A program made the position numbers and the translations under genes. From Pratylenchus scribneri (taxonomy: Eukaryota > Nematoda > Chromadorea > Rhabditida > Pratylenchidae), in the NCBI GenBank assembly GCA_030063045.1, contig JAQSEB010000058.1:1426001-1490000 (forward strand): a stretch of DNA of 64,000 nucleotides, in the 5' to 3' direction. Below, one piece after another: positions 38,687 to 49,300 of the stretch (position 1 is the first letter of the stretch; each line of letters opens with the position of its first letter). The notes beneath the pieces were generated by a model that worked only from the letters and a program-made list of their open reading frames with translations, ran no database searches and was not told the origin of the DNA.

Positions 38687-39158
38687 TTGCATTTTGGGTG
38701 TTTGGTGCCTCGTCATTTTGTGTATTTCCATTGGCATTGTTCTTTCCGTTGTTTTTGGCTCTGCTCCTGGCACACAAAAAGGGAACAATTCGACAATGGT
38801 GCCAATTCAGGCAGCAGTACAACGAACCGGAGGGTTTGTCCCTTTTTATATTAGAAAAATGATTGAAAGAACTTTAAATTAATTCATAAATATAAAGTTC
38901 AAGTGTTCCACTTTATTCAGTGCAGAAATTAGACTAAATTATTCAATAAAATATAATAAATTAATTCATTTTTGCAGTTTTATGGATGATGCCATCGAAA
39001 TGGAACAAGCGGCTGCCCAAACTGAAAGACCCTCCAGCCAAATCAACAAACCATTGGTGATGGTTAATGGGGATAGGATAGCTCCGCCAGGATCCCTTCA
39101 AGGCATAATTGGGCATGGCCATATGCCAAGGTTGAAGAGAAGACGTCGAAAACGATGA
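38687..39158 (+). pseudogene. Duplicate of the last two exons of the 500-aa membrane protein
   Basis: Exon copies 38687-38833 (membrane-spanning exon) and 38978-39158 (C-terminal exon) match 35118-35264 and 35409-35589, with splice sites, stop codon and AATAAA kept. The one coding change I found is GGT to GAT (NGGRI to NGDRI, near 39070). As there is no copy of exons 1-6, it is not a gene on its own, but splicing from 33693 to 38687 would give an alternative C-terminus. Confidence 0.8.
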
Positions 39159-39324
39159 CAACAAATCTCCCAAAATAAAATATCATTACAGTTTGTCATA
39201 TTTAATTACGAATAAATTTTCCATTTGCATTCATTTTTTTACCTATTTGTAATTATTTTATTTTTATCCATTTGTCATTTGAATAAAAAAATTTTAAGCA
39301 AAATATTCAATGCCATAGCATGTT

Positions 39325-40303
39325 GCTACCCCTACCATAGTATTCCACCTTCCACATTTAGACGCTACCCCTACCATAGAATTCCATCTTCCACATTTAG
39401 AGTTTAGACGCTACCCCTACCATAGAATTCCATCTTCCACATTTAGACGCTACCCCTACCATAGAATTCCACCTTCCACATTTAGACGCTACCCCTACCA
39501 GAGAATTCCATCTTCCACATTTAGACGCTACCCCTACCATAGAATTCCATCTTCCACATTTAGTCGCTACCCCTACCATAGAATTCAATCTTCCACATTT
39601 AGTCGCTACTCCTACCATAGAATTCCATCTTCCACATTTAGTCGCTACCCCTACCATAGAATTCCATCTTCCACATTTAGTCGCTACCCCTACCATAGAA
39701 TTCCATCTTCCACATTTAGAGTTTAGACGCTACCCCTACCATAGAATTCCATCTTCCACATTTAGACGCTACCCCTACCATAGAATTCCACCTTCCACAT
39801 TTAGACGCTACCCCTACCAGAGAATTCCATCTTCCACATTTAGACGCTACCCCTACCATAGAATTCCATCTTCCACATTTAGTCGCTACCCCTACCATAG
39901 AATTCAATCTTCCACATTTAGTCGCTACCCCTACCATAGAATTCCACCTTCCACATTTAGACGCTACCCCTACCAGAGAATTCCATCTTCCACATTTAGA
40001 CGCTACCCCTACCATAGAATTCCATCTTCCACATTTAGTCGCTACCCCTACCATAGAATTCAATCTTCCACATTTAGTCGCTACTCCTACCATAGAATTC
40101 CATCTTCCACATTTAGTCGCTACCCCTACCATAGAATTCCATCTTCCACATTTAGTCGCTACCCCTACCATAGAATTCCATCTTCCACATTTAGTCGCTA
40201 CCCCTACCATAGAATTCCATCTTCCACATTTAGTCGCTACCCCTACCATAGAATTCCATCTTCCACATTTAGTCGCTATTCCTACCATAGAATTCCATCT
40301 TCC
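39325..40303. repeat. 39-bp minisatellite, copy 2 (about 25 units)
   Basis: Same units as the array at 35756, but one 46-bp step longer, with a second GAGTTTA-type unit that splits the minus-strand frame into 190 and 99 codons. Confidence 0.95.
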
Positions 40304-41050
40304 TAGTAATTCGTTGCATATGGTTTGGTTGTATTGCTGTGATTTTTGATCTCTCTTATCGGGGATTTATGAATTTCATTAATTCGGTCATATCATTTAG
40401 AGCTTGATTTATGATTTTTTTCCTTACCTGGATAAATTCAATTTCTTTCATTGTTCTATCAGCCGAATTTTCAATTGCGATGACATTTTCTCTATTGCTT
40501 AACTTTTCATTTTTTGTGACTTAGAGATTACTGATTTTATTTTGCTCAATGCTTTCAATGCAGTTGAAATTCTATTTTTAAATATAGATGACATTTTCAA
40601 AATTGATTCAAGTATTTGTGGTTGACGTTAATTGTTTGTGGCTTTATGCATTTCAAGTGTTTGTGGCTTTCGCCTTTCAAATATTTTGTTGGCACACGCA
40701 CTTTCAACGTGTTTAAAACTTTATTTCTTAATTTTTTAAGTGTGTTTTGTGTCAAATAATCTCTAAAAGTGCCAAAGGACTCATCAAATTTTATCGTTAC
40801 CGTTCAAATCGCTTAAGCTATCAATTGTTGATTGGTTCATCGACAAATCGAATTGCATCGCCACCACTAACTCAGAAACAACAACAGGTGGGAAACGGCA
40901 TTAGATATTGGGGAAATCAAAAAAATAATCAGACAATCAAAAAGAATACCAAAGATTTACTATCATTAATTATTTTATATCTATCCGAAAAATAAGAGAA
41001 GGAAAAATCTGAAAAAAAAAATATATGAAATTATTTATTAAGCAAACCTG
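40304..41050. other. Second copy of the spacer at 36689
   Basis: Offset 3,615 bp with no difference seen by eye. Contains the same dispersed-repeat segment (40693-40815). Confidence 0.85.
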
Positions 41051-41600
41051 AATAGAAAAACACCTGAATAGAAAAACACATTATGGCGAACATTTTCCGG
41101 AAAGGGAAAACACATTTTGCGAACATTTTCTGGAAAGAAAAACACATTCCGGAAAGAAAAAAACACATTTAGGCAAAGATTTTCCGGAAAGGAAATCACA
41201 TTCCGGAGCACATTTTGGCGAACATTTCCGGAAAGGGAAAAACACATTTTGGCGAACATTTACCGGAAAGCGAAAACACAATTTAGCGAACATTTTCCGA
41301 AAACACATTTTGGCGAATATTTTTCGGAAAGGGAAAACACATTTTGCGAACATTTTCCGGAAAGGAAAACACATTCCGGAGCACATTTTGGCGAACATTT
41401 CCGGAAAGGGAAAAACACATTTTGGCGAACATTTACCGGAAAGCGAAAACACATTTTAGCGAACATTTTCCGGAAAGGGAAAACACATTTTGGCGAACAT
41501 TTACCGGAAAGCGAAAACACATTTTAGCGAACATTTTCCGGAAAGGGAAAACAGGTGAACATTTTCCGGAAAGGAAAAACACATTTTAGCGAACATTTCA
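41051..41600. repeat. 34-bp satellite, array 3 (about 16 degenerate units)
   Basis: Units are more variable than in arrays 1 and 2 (missing blocks, TTACCGG for TTTCCGG, TTAGCGAA for TTGGCGAA), which suggests an older array or array edge. It leads straight into the globin exon relic. Confidence 0.9.
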
Positions 41601-41802
41601 AAACACTTATAAAAAAATGGTAAAAATACATTTTTAAAAAGGACAAAAATGTATTTGAATTTTAAATTCAGAACACAAATACTATAAATTTCCGAATTTA
41701 TTTTTAATTTTTTAGAATGGGGTGATAGAAGGGCGAGAGAGAAACTGTTCGCGAAGCTTGGGCCTTAATCATTGCATTTATGATTGAACGAATTAAGCAT
41801 GG
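41601..41802 (+). pseudogene. Relic of a globin intron end and H-helix exon
   Basis: This segment matches 51037-51250, which is the end of intron 14 and most of exon 15 of the globin gene (shared text from AAAACACTT through TTTCCGAATTTATTTTTAAT and the acceptor to GAACGAATTAA). The exon copy lacks one base after the R-A-R codons, so its frame hits a TAA at once. It is preceded by the same 34-bp satellite as the globin intron, showing that satellite and exon moved together. Confidence 0.85.
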
Positions 41803-41882
41803 ATTGCCCCAATCCACCATGCCCAGCTGTTCCAAAATATTTTCATCTATTTTTGTTACATTGATTATTATTTAATTTTCAG

Positions 41883-42674
41883 GTCTGATCAATCCATGTC
41901 CAACGGGTGCACCATTGAAAATGGCCAATGGGGTGACTGCCCTTTGCAAACGGCAAACTCAATGTTGGGATGGCTTTTGGTGCCATCAGGTAGTCCTTTT
42001 TAATTAATAAGTCATAAAAATCACATTCCAATTATCTTTATCTTTAGGCAAAATATTCCATTACCACATTTTCCCCATTTCATTTTTTTGCCTCATATAC
42101 ACAAAAATGTATTAAATTATCCAATTTGCTGTATTTTTGGGCCCAGTTTTTGGAAAGAATTTCTTATGAGGATGCTTCTTCCCATCCCATCCAAAGTCAT
42201 CCAACTAATCTGGGCCCATTTTTCCTTCTAATCCAACTCTTTTTCCATATAACAGAATTATTTACTTCTTACATTTTTTTGTTAATCTACACAATTCTTA
42301 ACGATAATGGAAGGTTGGGTTCCCTCTCCCCTTTCAAAAAGAAATGGAAAATAAATATATTAAAAAATGTTAAAAATTATTTTTTCTAATACAGATTGGC
42401 TACCATAGCCTGGGTTTTTGTTGTCCAGCACCGAAAAAAGTGGTAAAAGCCGGCATTTGTCCAGCACAACAACAAAGAGGGAAAAAATGAAGAATTGGGG
42501 AATGGAAGGGAAAATGAACAAAAATGTTTGGCCGAATGCAAATCCGATGGAGATTGTGGATTGGTGGAGAAATGCTGCTTTAATGGATGTGGACTGATGA
42601 GTTTCCGGCGAATAAAATTGGGGGATGGCAGTGGAAATGAAGGGGAAGAGGAGGTGGAAAATAAATTGGAGTGA
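41883..42674 (+). pseudogene. Cys-rich lustrin/WAP-type secreted protein fragment, frameshifted
   Basis: Exon 41883-41989 codes NPCPTGAPLKMANG, then CKRQTQCWDGFWCHQ; a phase-0 junction leads to 42395, coding GYHSLGFCCPAPKK. Together they form a lustrin-type Cys-rich module (CP-G-P ... C ... C ... C ... CCP). Directly after comes a WAP (four-disulfide core) module: GICPAQ, then CLAECKSDGDCGLVEKCCFNG. The frame breaks at a run of six A (42482-42487), giving TGA at 42488. With one A fewer the frame runs on to the TGA at 42672-42674. The last WAP cysteine is also missing. Family members are secreted, often protease inhibitors. No signal peptide or 5' exon was found; the sequence upstream is the globin relic. 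Either a decaying gene cut off by the rearrangement, or a homopolymer error in a real gene. Confidence 0.6.
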
Positions 42675-43719
42675 AATGGATTTGGGTATCGAAAAGTCTG
42701 GAAAATAAATTTGATGATGGAAAAAATTACAAATTAATTTTTAATGAAAAGCCATCAGAATGGCCTAAAATGAAAATGTGAAATAAAAATGATGGAATGA
42801 TTGGCTGGGTGGGTGGCTCCCGTCGGTTTTTATATGGAACGAATATGATGATCAGTCGCAGAGGCGCCGTTTTGGCCAATTCATTGCCCACAGCGGCGGT
42901 TTTAACTGTGTGAAAACTGAAAATGAAATTAATAAAATGACGTTGAACTGGGGCTGGGGGGGGGGGAGGAAGGAAATTTATCATTAATTTCCTTTTTTTA
43001 TTTTTTGCTTTGCTCCAATTTCAAAATAAAATAGTCAAAAAGCGGATGTGATGAGGCGAGTTTTTTTATTGCGAAAAATTAGAAGCAAATCCCAGCCAGT
43101 CATCACTAATTTTTTGGATAGTTGGAAATAAAATTTATACTTTCAAAAATGCCGAATATTGACATTTTATTTCCAAAAAAAAAAAAACAAAAAAGAACAA
43201 TAAAAGAAGGTGAAGTCAAAATTGGCATAAGAAAAATTTTCGAAAAAGGGAATGAAGGAAGCAGAAAAGGAAAAAATGACCAATTAATTAGAATTGAAAC
43301 TGAAAAGAGAAAAGGAAAAAGAATTGAAAATGGAAAAAGCCAAATTTTATCCAAATTTTTATGACAATTTTCCCTCAATTGAAGTGCCCCCATCAGTCGA
43401 AATTCTCTGCTGATGGCATTGAACATTGGGAGCCCGCACAATTTGTCACGGTTCAAAACACTCCAATACATCATTAACACCATGGAATGGTGATGGAATG
43501 AGTGGAAATATGAGATTAATTTAAATAAAATTGCCGAAAAAGTAAACTATTTTTTGAATATTTAAATCGAGAATTTTCTCTTCTTTATCAATCAATTAAT
43601 ACCAAATTAATTAAAAACTGTTCATCTATAAAGTTTCCAAAACATATGTCTCTGAATATTAAAAGTTTATAGCCCCAAACAAAAAATTAATGGGAAAACA
43701 ATACATTCAATCATTGATT

Positions 43720-43812
43720 AAAAGGAAGGGAGAAAATACTGTAGTAGAGTACTGTCATCAAAAATGTCTTGAGGCAATTTCCACACTTATCTTCTCCCCT
43801 TCCCTTCCTTTT
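43720..43812. repeat. Inverted repeat (AAAAGGAAGGGAGAA-type arms)
   Basis: The left arm at 43720-43734 pairs imperfectly with 43792-43812. The loop holds ACTGTAG and AGTACTGT words that recur elsewhere in the window, suggesting a small inverted-repeat element. Confidence 0.4.
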
Positions 43813-45253
43813 TCTTTGCATTTAATAATAACGAAAGTGCCCTAAATAAGGTTTAAAAAAGTCGGATTCGGGCAAGTTATATAGCCCCAAGAATATTATT
43901 TTTCGACACTAAAAATTTTCGGAAAATTCCATATTTTCTCCATTATAGTTTGATAATATTTAATTCCGAAAAAATTTTCCATTTCCATTCATTTTTCACC
44001 ATATTATTATACGTACTCTATGAATAATTTTATCAATTTGACAATCATTCATATGAATAAAAATATTTTTTGTTGGAGGCAAACAAGACAATATATTCTT
44101 CCATTGGAATGTTCATTTCATCGAAGATCTCCAAATCATTGTGGGTTCAGCCTACTTACTCATCCATCGAAATGAGGAAATCATTGATCCATTTCGGAAG
44201 CATATTTATCAAATTCTAAAAAAATCCACTGACCTGTTTTACTCTTTTCTATTTTTGAATTTTTTGGCCAAAACAATATTATGTATTGAGGAGTTGAATG
44301 TTGAATAAAATTGAACAATCAATGTTTGGAGGATTCTTTCATTCCTCTTTCCCCTTTCCGAATCCCCAATCCAATCAACAACTGTTCCCCCATGGAAGTT
44401 TATGAAAAAAATGGCCAAAATTCTTGGCTATTTTCAATTCCATTTCATTCCGTTTTTTATTTTCATTGATTTTTAAGAAAAAAAAAGCAATTTAAAAAAA
44501 TAACTAAAATGATTTTTATCGGAATTAGTCTAAATTTTTAGCTGACTTAAAGCTTAACCTGAATCCCACCTTCGTCACATTTTGACGTTTATTGTCAAAT
44601 TTTTATTTTGGGCCAAGCATATGCCATTCTTAGAATGAATAGCAAATAAAAAAGACCAATTGGTCCATTAGTAGGTTTGCCCATTTTATAAATAATTCCA
44701 CTTTTTTCTTTGCCTTTTTAATGCCAAAATCGGTAACATGAATTTTGCCGGGTGCCATTCACTAATCCGCTTTGCCATAAAATCCATCCATACTTTTCAA
44801 TATTTGTTTTTACAAATTATTTTTTGCCAATTTTCCGCTTCCTTTCTCTAAATTTTTTCCTCTTGATTTTGCATTAAATTATTTATAAAAATTAATTGGA
44901 ATTAATAACCATTTTTAAAGTCCATTTCCCACTTTTCATTCCCAAGGGCCTTTCCCTCAAGTCAATTGCCAATTCCCCATTTCTAATATTTATATTATGC
45001 CTCATATCAAAAAATTGCCGGTAAAATGCGCCATTTGTTTCCTCTCTCCGTCCCCCTTTTTTCCATAGCCAACCTCAACCTCTCACTGTTTTTCAGCCTA
45101 TCGGCTGTCAATAAGATAAGCACGCATCGGCTGGCAATAAGCACCCACCAAAGGTGTCTGCTGGCCAATAAGCTGCCAAAAGGTGAGAGGCAGTTTAACA
45201 CCCATTCCCCTCATTGCTGCCCTCCCTTTCTTTTCATCCGCAAATTTTAAAAG

Positions 45254-45392
45254 GCGCACGCACTTTCAACAAAAAAAAGTGTTCAAAACTTTCCTTGATA
45301 ACTTTTTATGAGTGTGTTTTGTGTTCCCCTATGTCCAATAATCCACCAAAAGTGCCAGGGAGCTCATCAAATTTCATCGCTACCGTTCAAAT
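45254..45392. repeat. Diverged copy of the dispersed repeat seen at 37078 and 40693
   Basis: About 140 bp with many shared words in the same order as 37078-37200 (ACGCACTTTCAAC, GTGTGTTTTGTGT, AAAAGTGCCA, CTCATCAAATTT, TACCGTTCAAAT). Similarity stops sharply at both sides. Confidence 0.65.
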
Positions 45393-46221
45393 TCCCTCTT
45401 TCCCTTTTGCCAATTGCCTGTCATTCATTCCCTCCCATCAAAATCAAATCATCATCCCCCATCGGCAGCATGGATCGAAGAGGCAAGAATTTTTGACAGC
45501 CTCAGAATCCTCTTTTCCACGCTGAAAAGAAGAGGGTTTTGCCCTTTTGCCATTGGCATTGATGATCGGCTTTTCCAAACCCCTTAATTTTTATGTCCTA
45601 TAGCAACGCCGAGATTAAAGCCGCTTTTCCGCATTCAAAATCCCCTCTTCCTCTCTTCACATAGTTGGACGGATTATGAAGACTTTTTGATTCGTTTTTG
45701 GTTTGGATATATCGGTTTTGTTGGAGGGATTCCTTCTTTTGTGTGCCTCGAATATTCTTTAATTAATATTTAATAATTAGAATATTCTGAATGAATACCC
45801 TCATTTTTTGAGCCTTCTAAATGGGTGCCTATAACAATATAATATTCAACTTTTCATATTAAATTTATTCAGATAATTTTTTACTTTATTTCTATATATT
45901 TTCTCAACATAATTGTCCAATAACCTGCCACATTTTTACCATCCAATTTAAGAATTTTTATCGTTAGAAGCTTAGTGGAATTGTTTTCATTTCCAGAATC
46001 CATTTTAAATTCCAAAAATTCTAAAAAAGAATTGTACCCAAATCGAAACATCGCGCATTTAATTGTTGTTGGACTTTGGAAGGGTACCCGACTTATTTAT
46101 AATGTATTGGCTACAATCTAAAAGAATGCCCAATTAGCCTCCTAGACAAATGGCCAATCAATTTTGTAGCATAAATTGTCCCCTCAATTAATTGCTTCTT
46201 CCTTAAATAATTCTAATCCCA

Positions 46222-46240
46222 CCCCCCCCCCCCCCCCCCC
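46222..46240. repeat. Homopolymer tract of 19 C
   Basis: Longest C run in the window, about 100 bp upstream of the globin start codon. Confidence 0.95.
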
Positions 46241-46338
46241 TCAAATCCATCCATTTCTTTTTCCTGTCCCAATTAATTTATTTAATGATTTTTAATTCAT
46301 TTTTATCCTAAAATTAAATTTAAATATTTTGGAATAAT

Positions 46339-49300
46339 ATGCAAAAAATCATGCATTGGATTCGCGGCGACCCAACCAAATCATCAACCAAAAATGCTAA
46401 TCAAGAAGAACGTTGGCCAAATAGCAAAAAATGGCGAAGCACCCAATTTGGCAGTTCTAAACCCCAGCAAAATCGACCGGATCCAAAACCGGCGACATTT
46501 GTTGAGCATTTCGATTCATTGGCCAATGCATCGACTTCATCGCCAGCAATTTTGGCAGAACAAAAAATGGCAGCAGCCACTTCGAATTCGAATGGAAAGC
46601 AACATGGAAATCATCGTTCAATGAGAAGGTCGGAAAGGAGGCGAGAAAGTCGAAAGGATTTGGCAACGGCGGAAAAGGATGAAATAAAGGTGGAAATTGA
46701 AAATTTAAATTGAAAAGTGGAAAACCTAAAAGAAATAATAATAAATGATCATATTCATAAATATTATATAGGCATTCATTTCTTACTAAATGGCACATTA
46801 TAAAATGAATTCAATTAGCCTTAAGGGCATATCCAATTATGGTAAAAATAAACTACCAGCCATGAATCGCTTAATTCTTGAATAGATTCCTAATTAATTA
46901 TGATGTTTTGAATTGCATTTAAATTAAAATTCTGTTCTGGAATTGTAAAATAAAAATTAAAAAATGAATTAATTTTGAATTCTATTAACAGAAAAAATCG
47001 GCATCAGAAAGGCGTCGATCAGAATTGGGAGCCGGTGGCAGGCGTAAAAGTGGAATTGGCCAATTTGCCTCATCCACAACGGAGGACATTTTGGACAATG
47101 GGCCAAATTTTGATGTGACCAAAAAGTCAATGTCGGCAAATGCGATGATCAGCAAAAAGCCAAGTTTTTTGCAGAGGATAAAACAAAGGTGATTTTGGTT
47201 AGGATTAAACAAATCAGAATATTTCGAATTATTTTTAACCAATTGATTTGGATGAAATGAGTTGAGAAGGGATTAATGGATTTACTTGCAAAAAATTATA
47301 GCCAAAAGGCAGATTTGTCATAATTTTTCAGCCAATTAAATTAGTTCGGATATGGAAAAATTGAGTACATAGGCTTTTTTCAAAACCTTTTCTCCTTCCA
47401 AAGATTGAGCACCAAAGGCACAAAAGAAAAGGAAGATGGCGATAATCCGGGTGCCGAATTGCCGCCCCTTCCTCGATTGGCCCGTGAGGAAATGCGAATG
47501 GAAAAATTGGCATTGGCCAGGGCAATCAAAGAGGAAGTGAGGCTGGACGAGGAGAGAAGATCGAGAAAATATGAGAAATTGGCCGTTGGATCACCGGTTG
47601 GAAGCAGCAGGGAAGAAAGGACCCAACAAATGCATCAGAAATTCGGCGAGGATATGGAAGGAGATTCACAGGCAAGTTTGGGAGAAGTGCCCAAAAAATT
47701 AAAATTCATTTTATAAATATAATTTATGATTATTTACATGAATGGAATCCACAATAAAATAATTTCAGGGTCGATGTTCCTCATTTGACTATTTTTCGGC
47801 CGCAGCATCGCCAACGGATCAACCAATCCAGGAACCAATGATTGCCACTCCATTACCCCATAAAAGATTGGCATCAACCAGAGATGAAGAAGAAATTCGA
47901 TTTGCTACGGCTGCTGAGGTTGCCTATGAAATTGTTTTGATAAATAAATTTGAAAATTCTTACTTAGGCTCGAGCCTATTTGAGAAGGCAAATGGCCGCT
48001 GAAGGCGGAGAACAATGTGAGGAGGCAGCATTCGATGCGGACGACGAAATTTCCAAGTAAAATTTTCTGCTAATAATTTTTAAAATTCATTTCGAATTAA
48101 ATGTCCCATCTCGACTTTAAATTGTTCATTTTCACAGCAGATTGACCGTAGCAACGACCACAAATAATTCTGCCATTGGCGATGATGCCCTCTGCCTTCA
48201 ACGTCCAAATTCGGCAATGTCCACTTCATCCACTGCAGTTCAACGCAACAGAGAATCAATTTATTTCACCGTGGTTCAGCCCGGATTTCCGGCTGCCGTT
48301 TGTGCCGGCCCATTCACTACAATGCCTTCTTCCCCACCTACTGCTGTGGCTGTCCAGTCAGGTGATGCATAAAATTAGGCCAATTAAATTTGATATTTAA
48401 GGCAATGTACAACAATTGGACCCATCAAAACATCGGTCAAAATCGCAACAAGTGTTGGCCGGCCAGCTGGGTGGTCAAGATTCACCTTTGGGTGGTGGCC
48501 AAGGCTCGGAGCCAAATTCAACAAAAATGGGACGGAAACTTCGTTTTATCATCCCACAGGTAAAATTAAATTTATTTTTAATAATCGCATTTCTTCATTA
48601 TAAAAGCAAATCAATTCCTTATGGCATATTTTCCCAGTAAACATTGATTATATCCCTTTTAATATCCCCACATATACAATTTTCCCTCCTTGGATTGTCT
48701 CAAGTGTGTTTATATTTTGCATGAAAATTTGGCAGGAAATTCAATCTAGGCAATGGCAACCCAAAATTAAAGACAAACACTTAAAACTTGACGCTAATCC
48801 TCTTTGCCTATTTATTCTTTTTGCTTCCTCCAATACAAAATTGCCTTTAATAGTCTAAATTTCGTCTCAAAAAAGACTGACCAAGGATTTATTCCACTCA
48901 ATTCCCACGAATCTTTCTGGAAAAAGGATACCCATTATTCGGCCACTCTTCTCCATTCTAAATTAATCTTTTGACTTCCATTTTCGGTCCCACTAAAAAT
49001 GACTTCCATTCGTTCTCGGTCTGGCAAAATTTTGCTAATTCCAAAGGTAAAGAGTCTTCAAATTCCTCAGACTTCTTCCAAGAAAAATGATATCAAAAAC
49101 CAAAATTACAAAAATGGGAAAAATACAAATTTATAGACATAGGCCATTAGGCATAGACATATAAAAAGGGGTGGAGGAAATAATATTTGATTTATTCCTC
49201 AAGGCAAATTATTGCCTTCTCAACATCGTAACCATCTTTGGCAACATTTATTAATGGAATTTAAATGGTCACTTAAGTTGTTAAAATTAAAATATTCAAT

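Larger units (their letters stand above)
34294..41477. repeat. Tandem segmental duplication of about 3.6 kb
   Basis: Copy 1 is about 34294-37862 and copy 2 about 37863-41477. The offset is 3,569 bp up to the 39-bp array and 3,615 bp after it. The 46-bp change equals one 39-bp unit plus the 7-bp GAGTTTA-type variant, which occurs once in copy 1 (near 35829) and twice in copy 2 (near 39402 and 39719). Very few other differences are visible. Each copy holds the tail of a 34-bp array, two gene exons, the 39-bp array, a spacer and the head of another 34-bp array. Confidence 0.9.
42675..46338. other. Intergenic region with hairpin, dispersed repeat and poly-C tract
   Basis: No gene I can support. 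Minus-strand frames at 43483-43106 and 42984-42727 have short protein-like parts but no junction that joins them. A run of 11 G lies at 42956-42966, inverted pyrimidine/purine arms at 43720-43812, a dispersed repeat at 45254-45392, and a C19 tract at 46222-46240 just before the globin gene. Confidence 0.4.
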
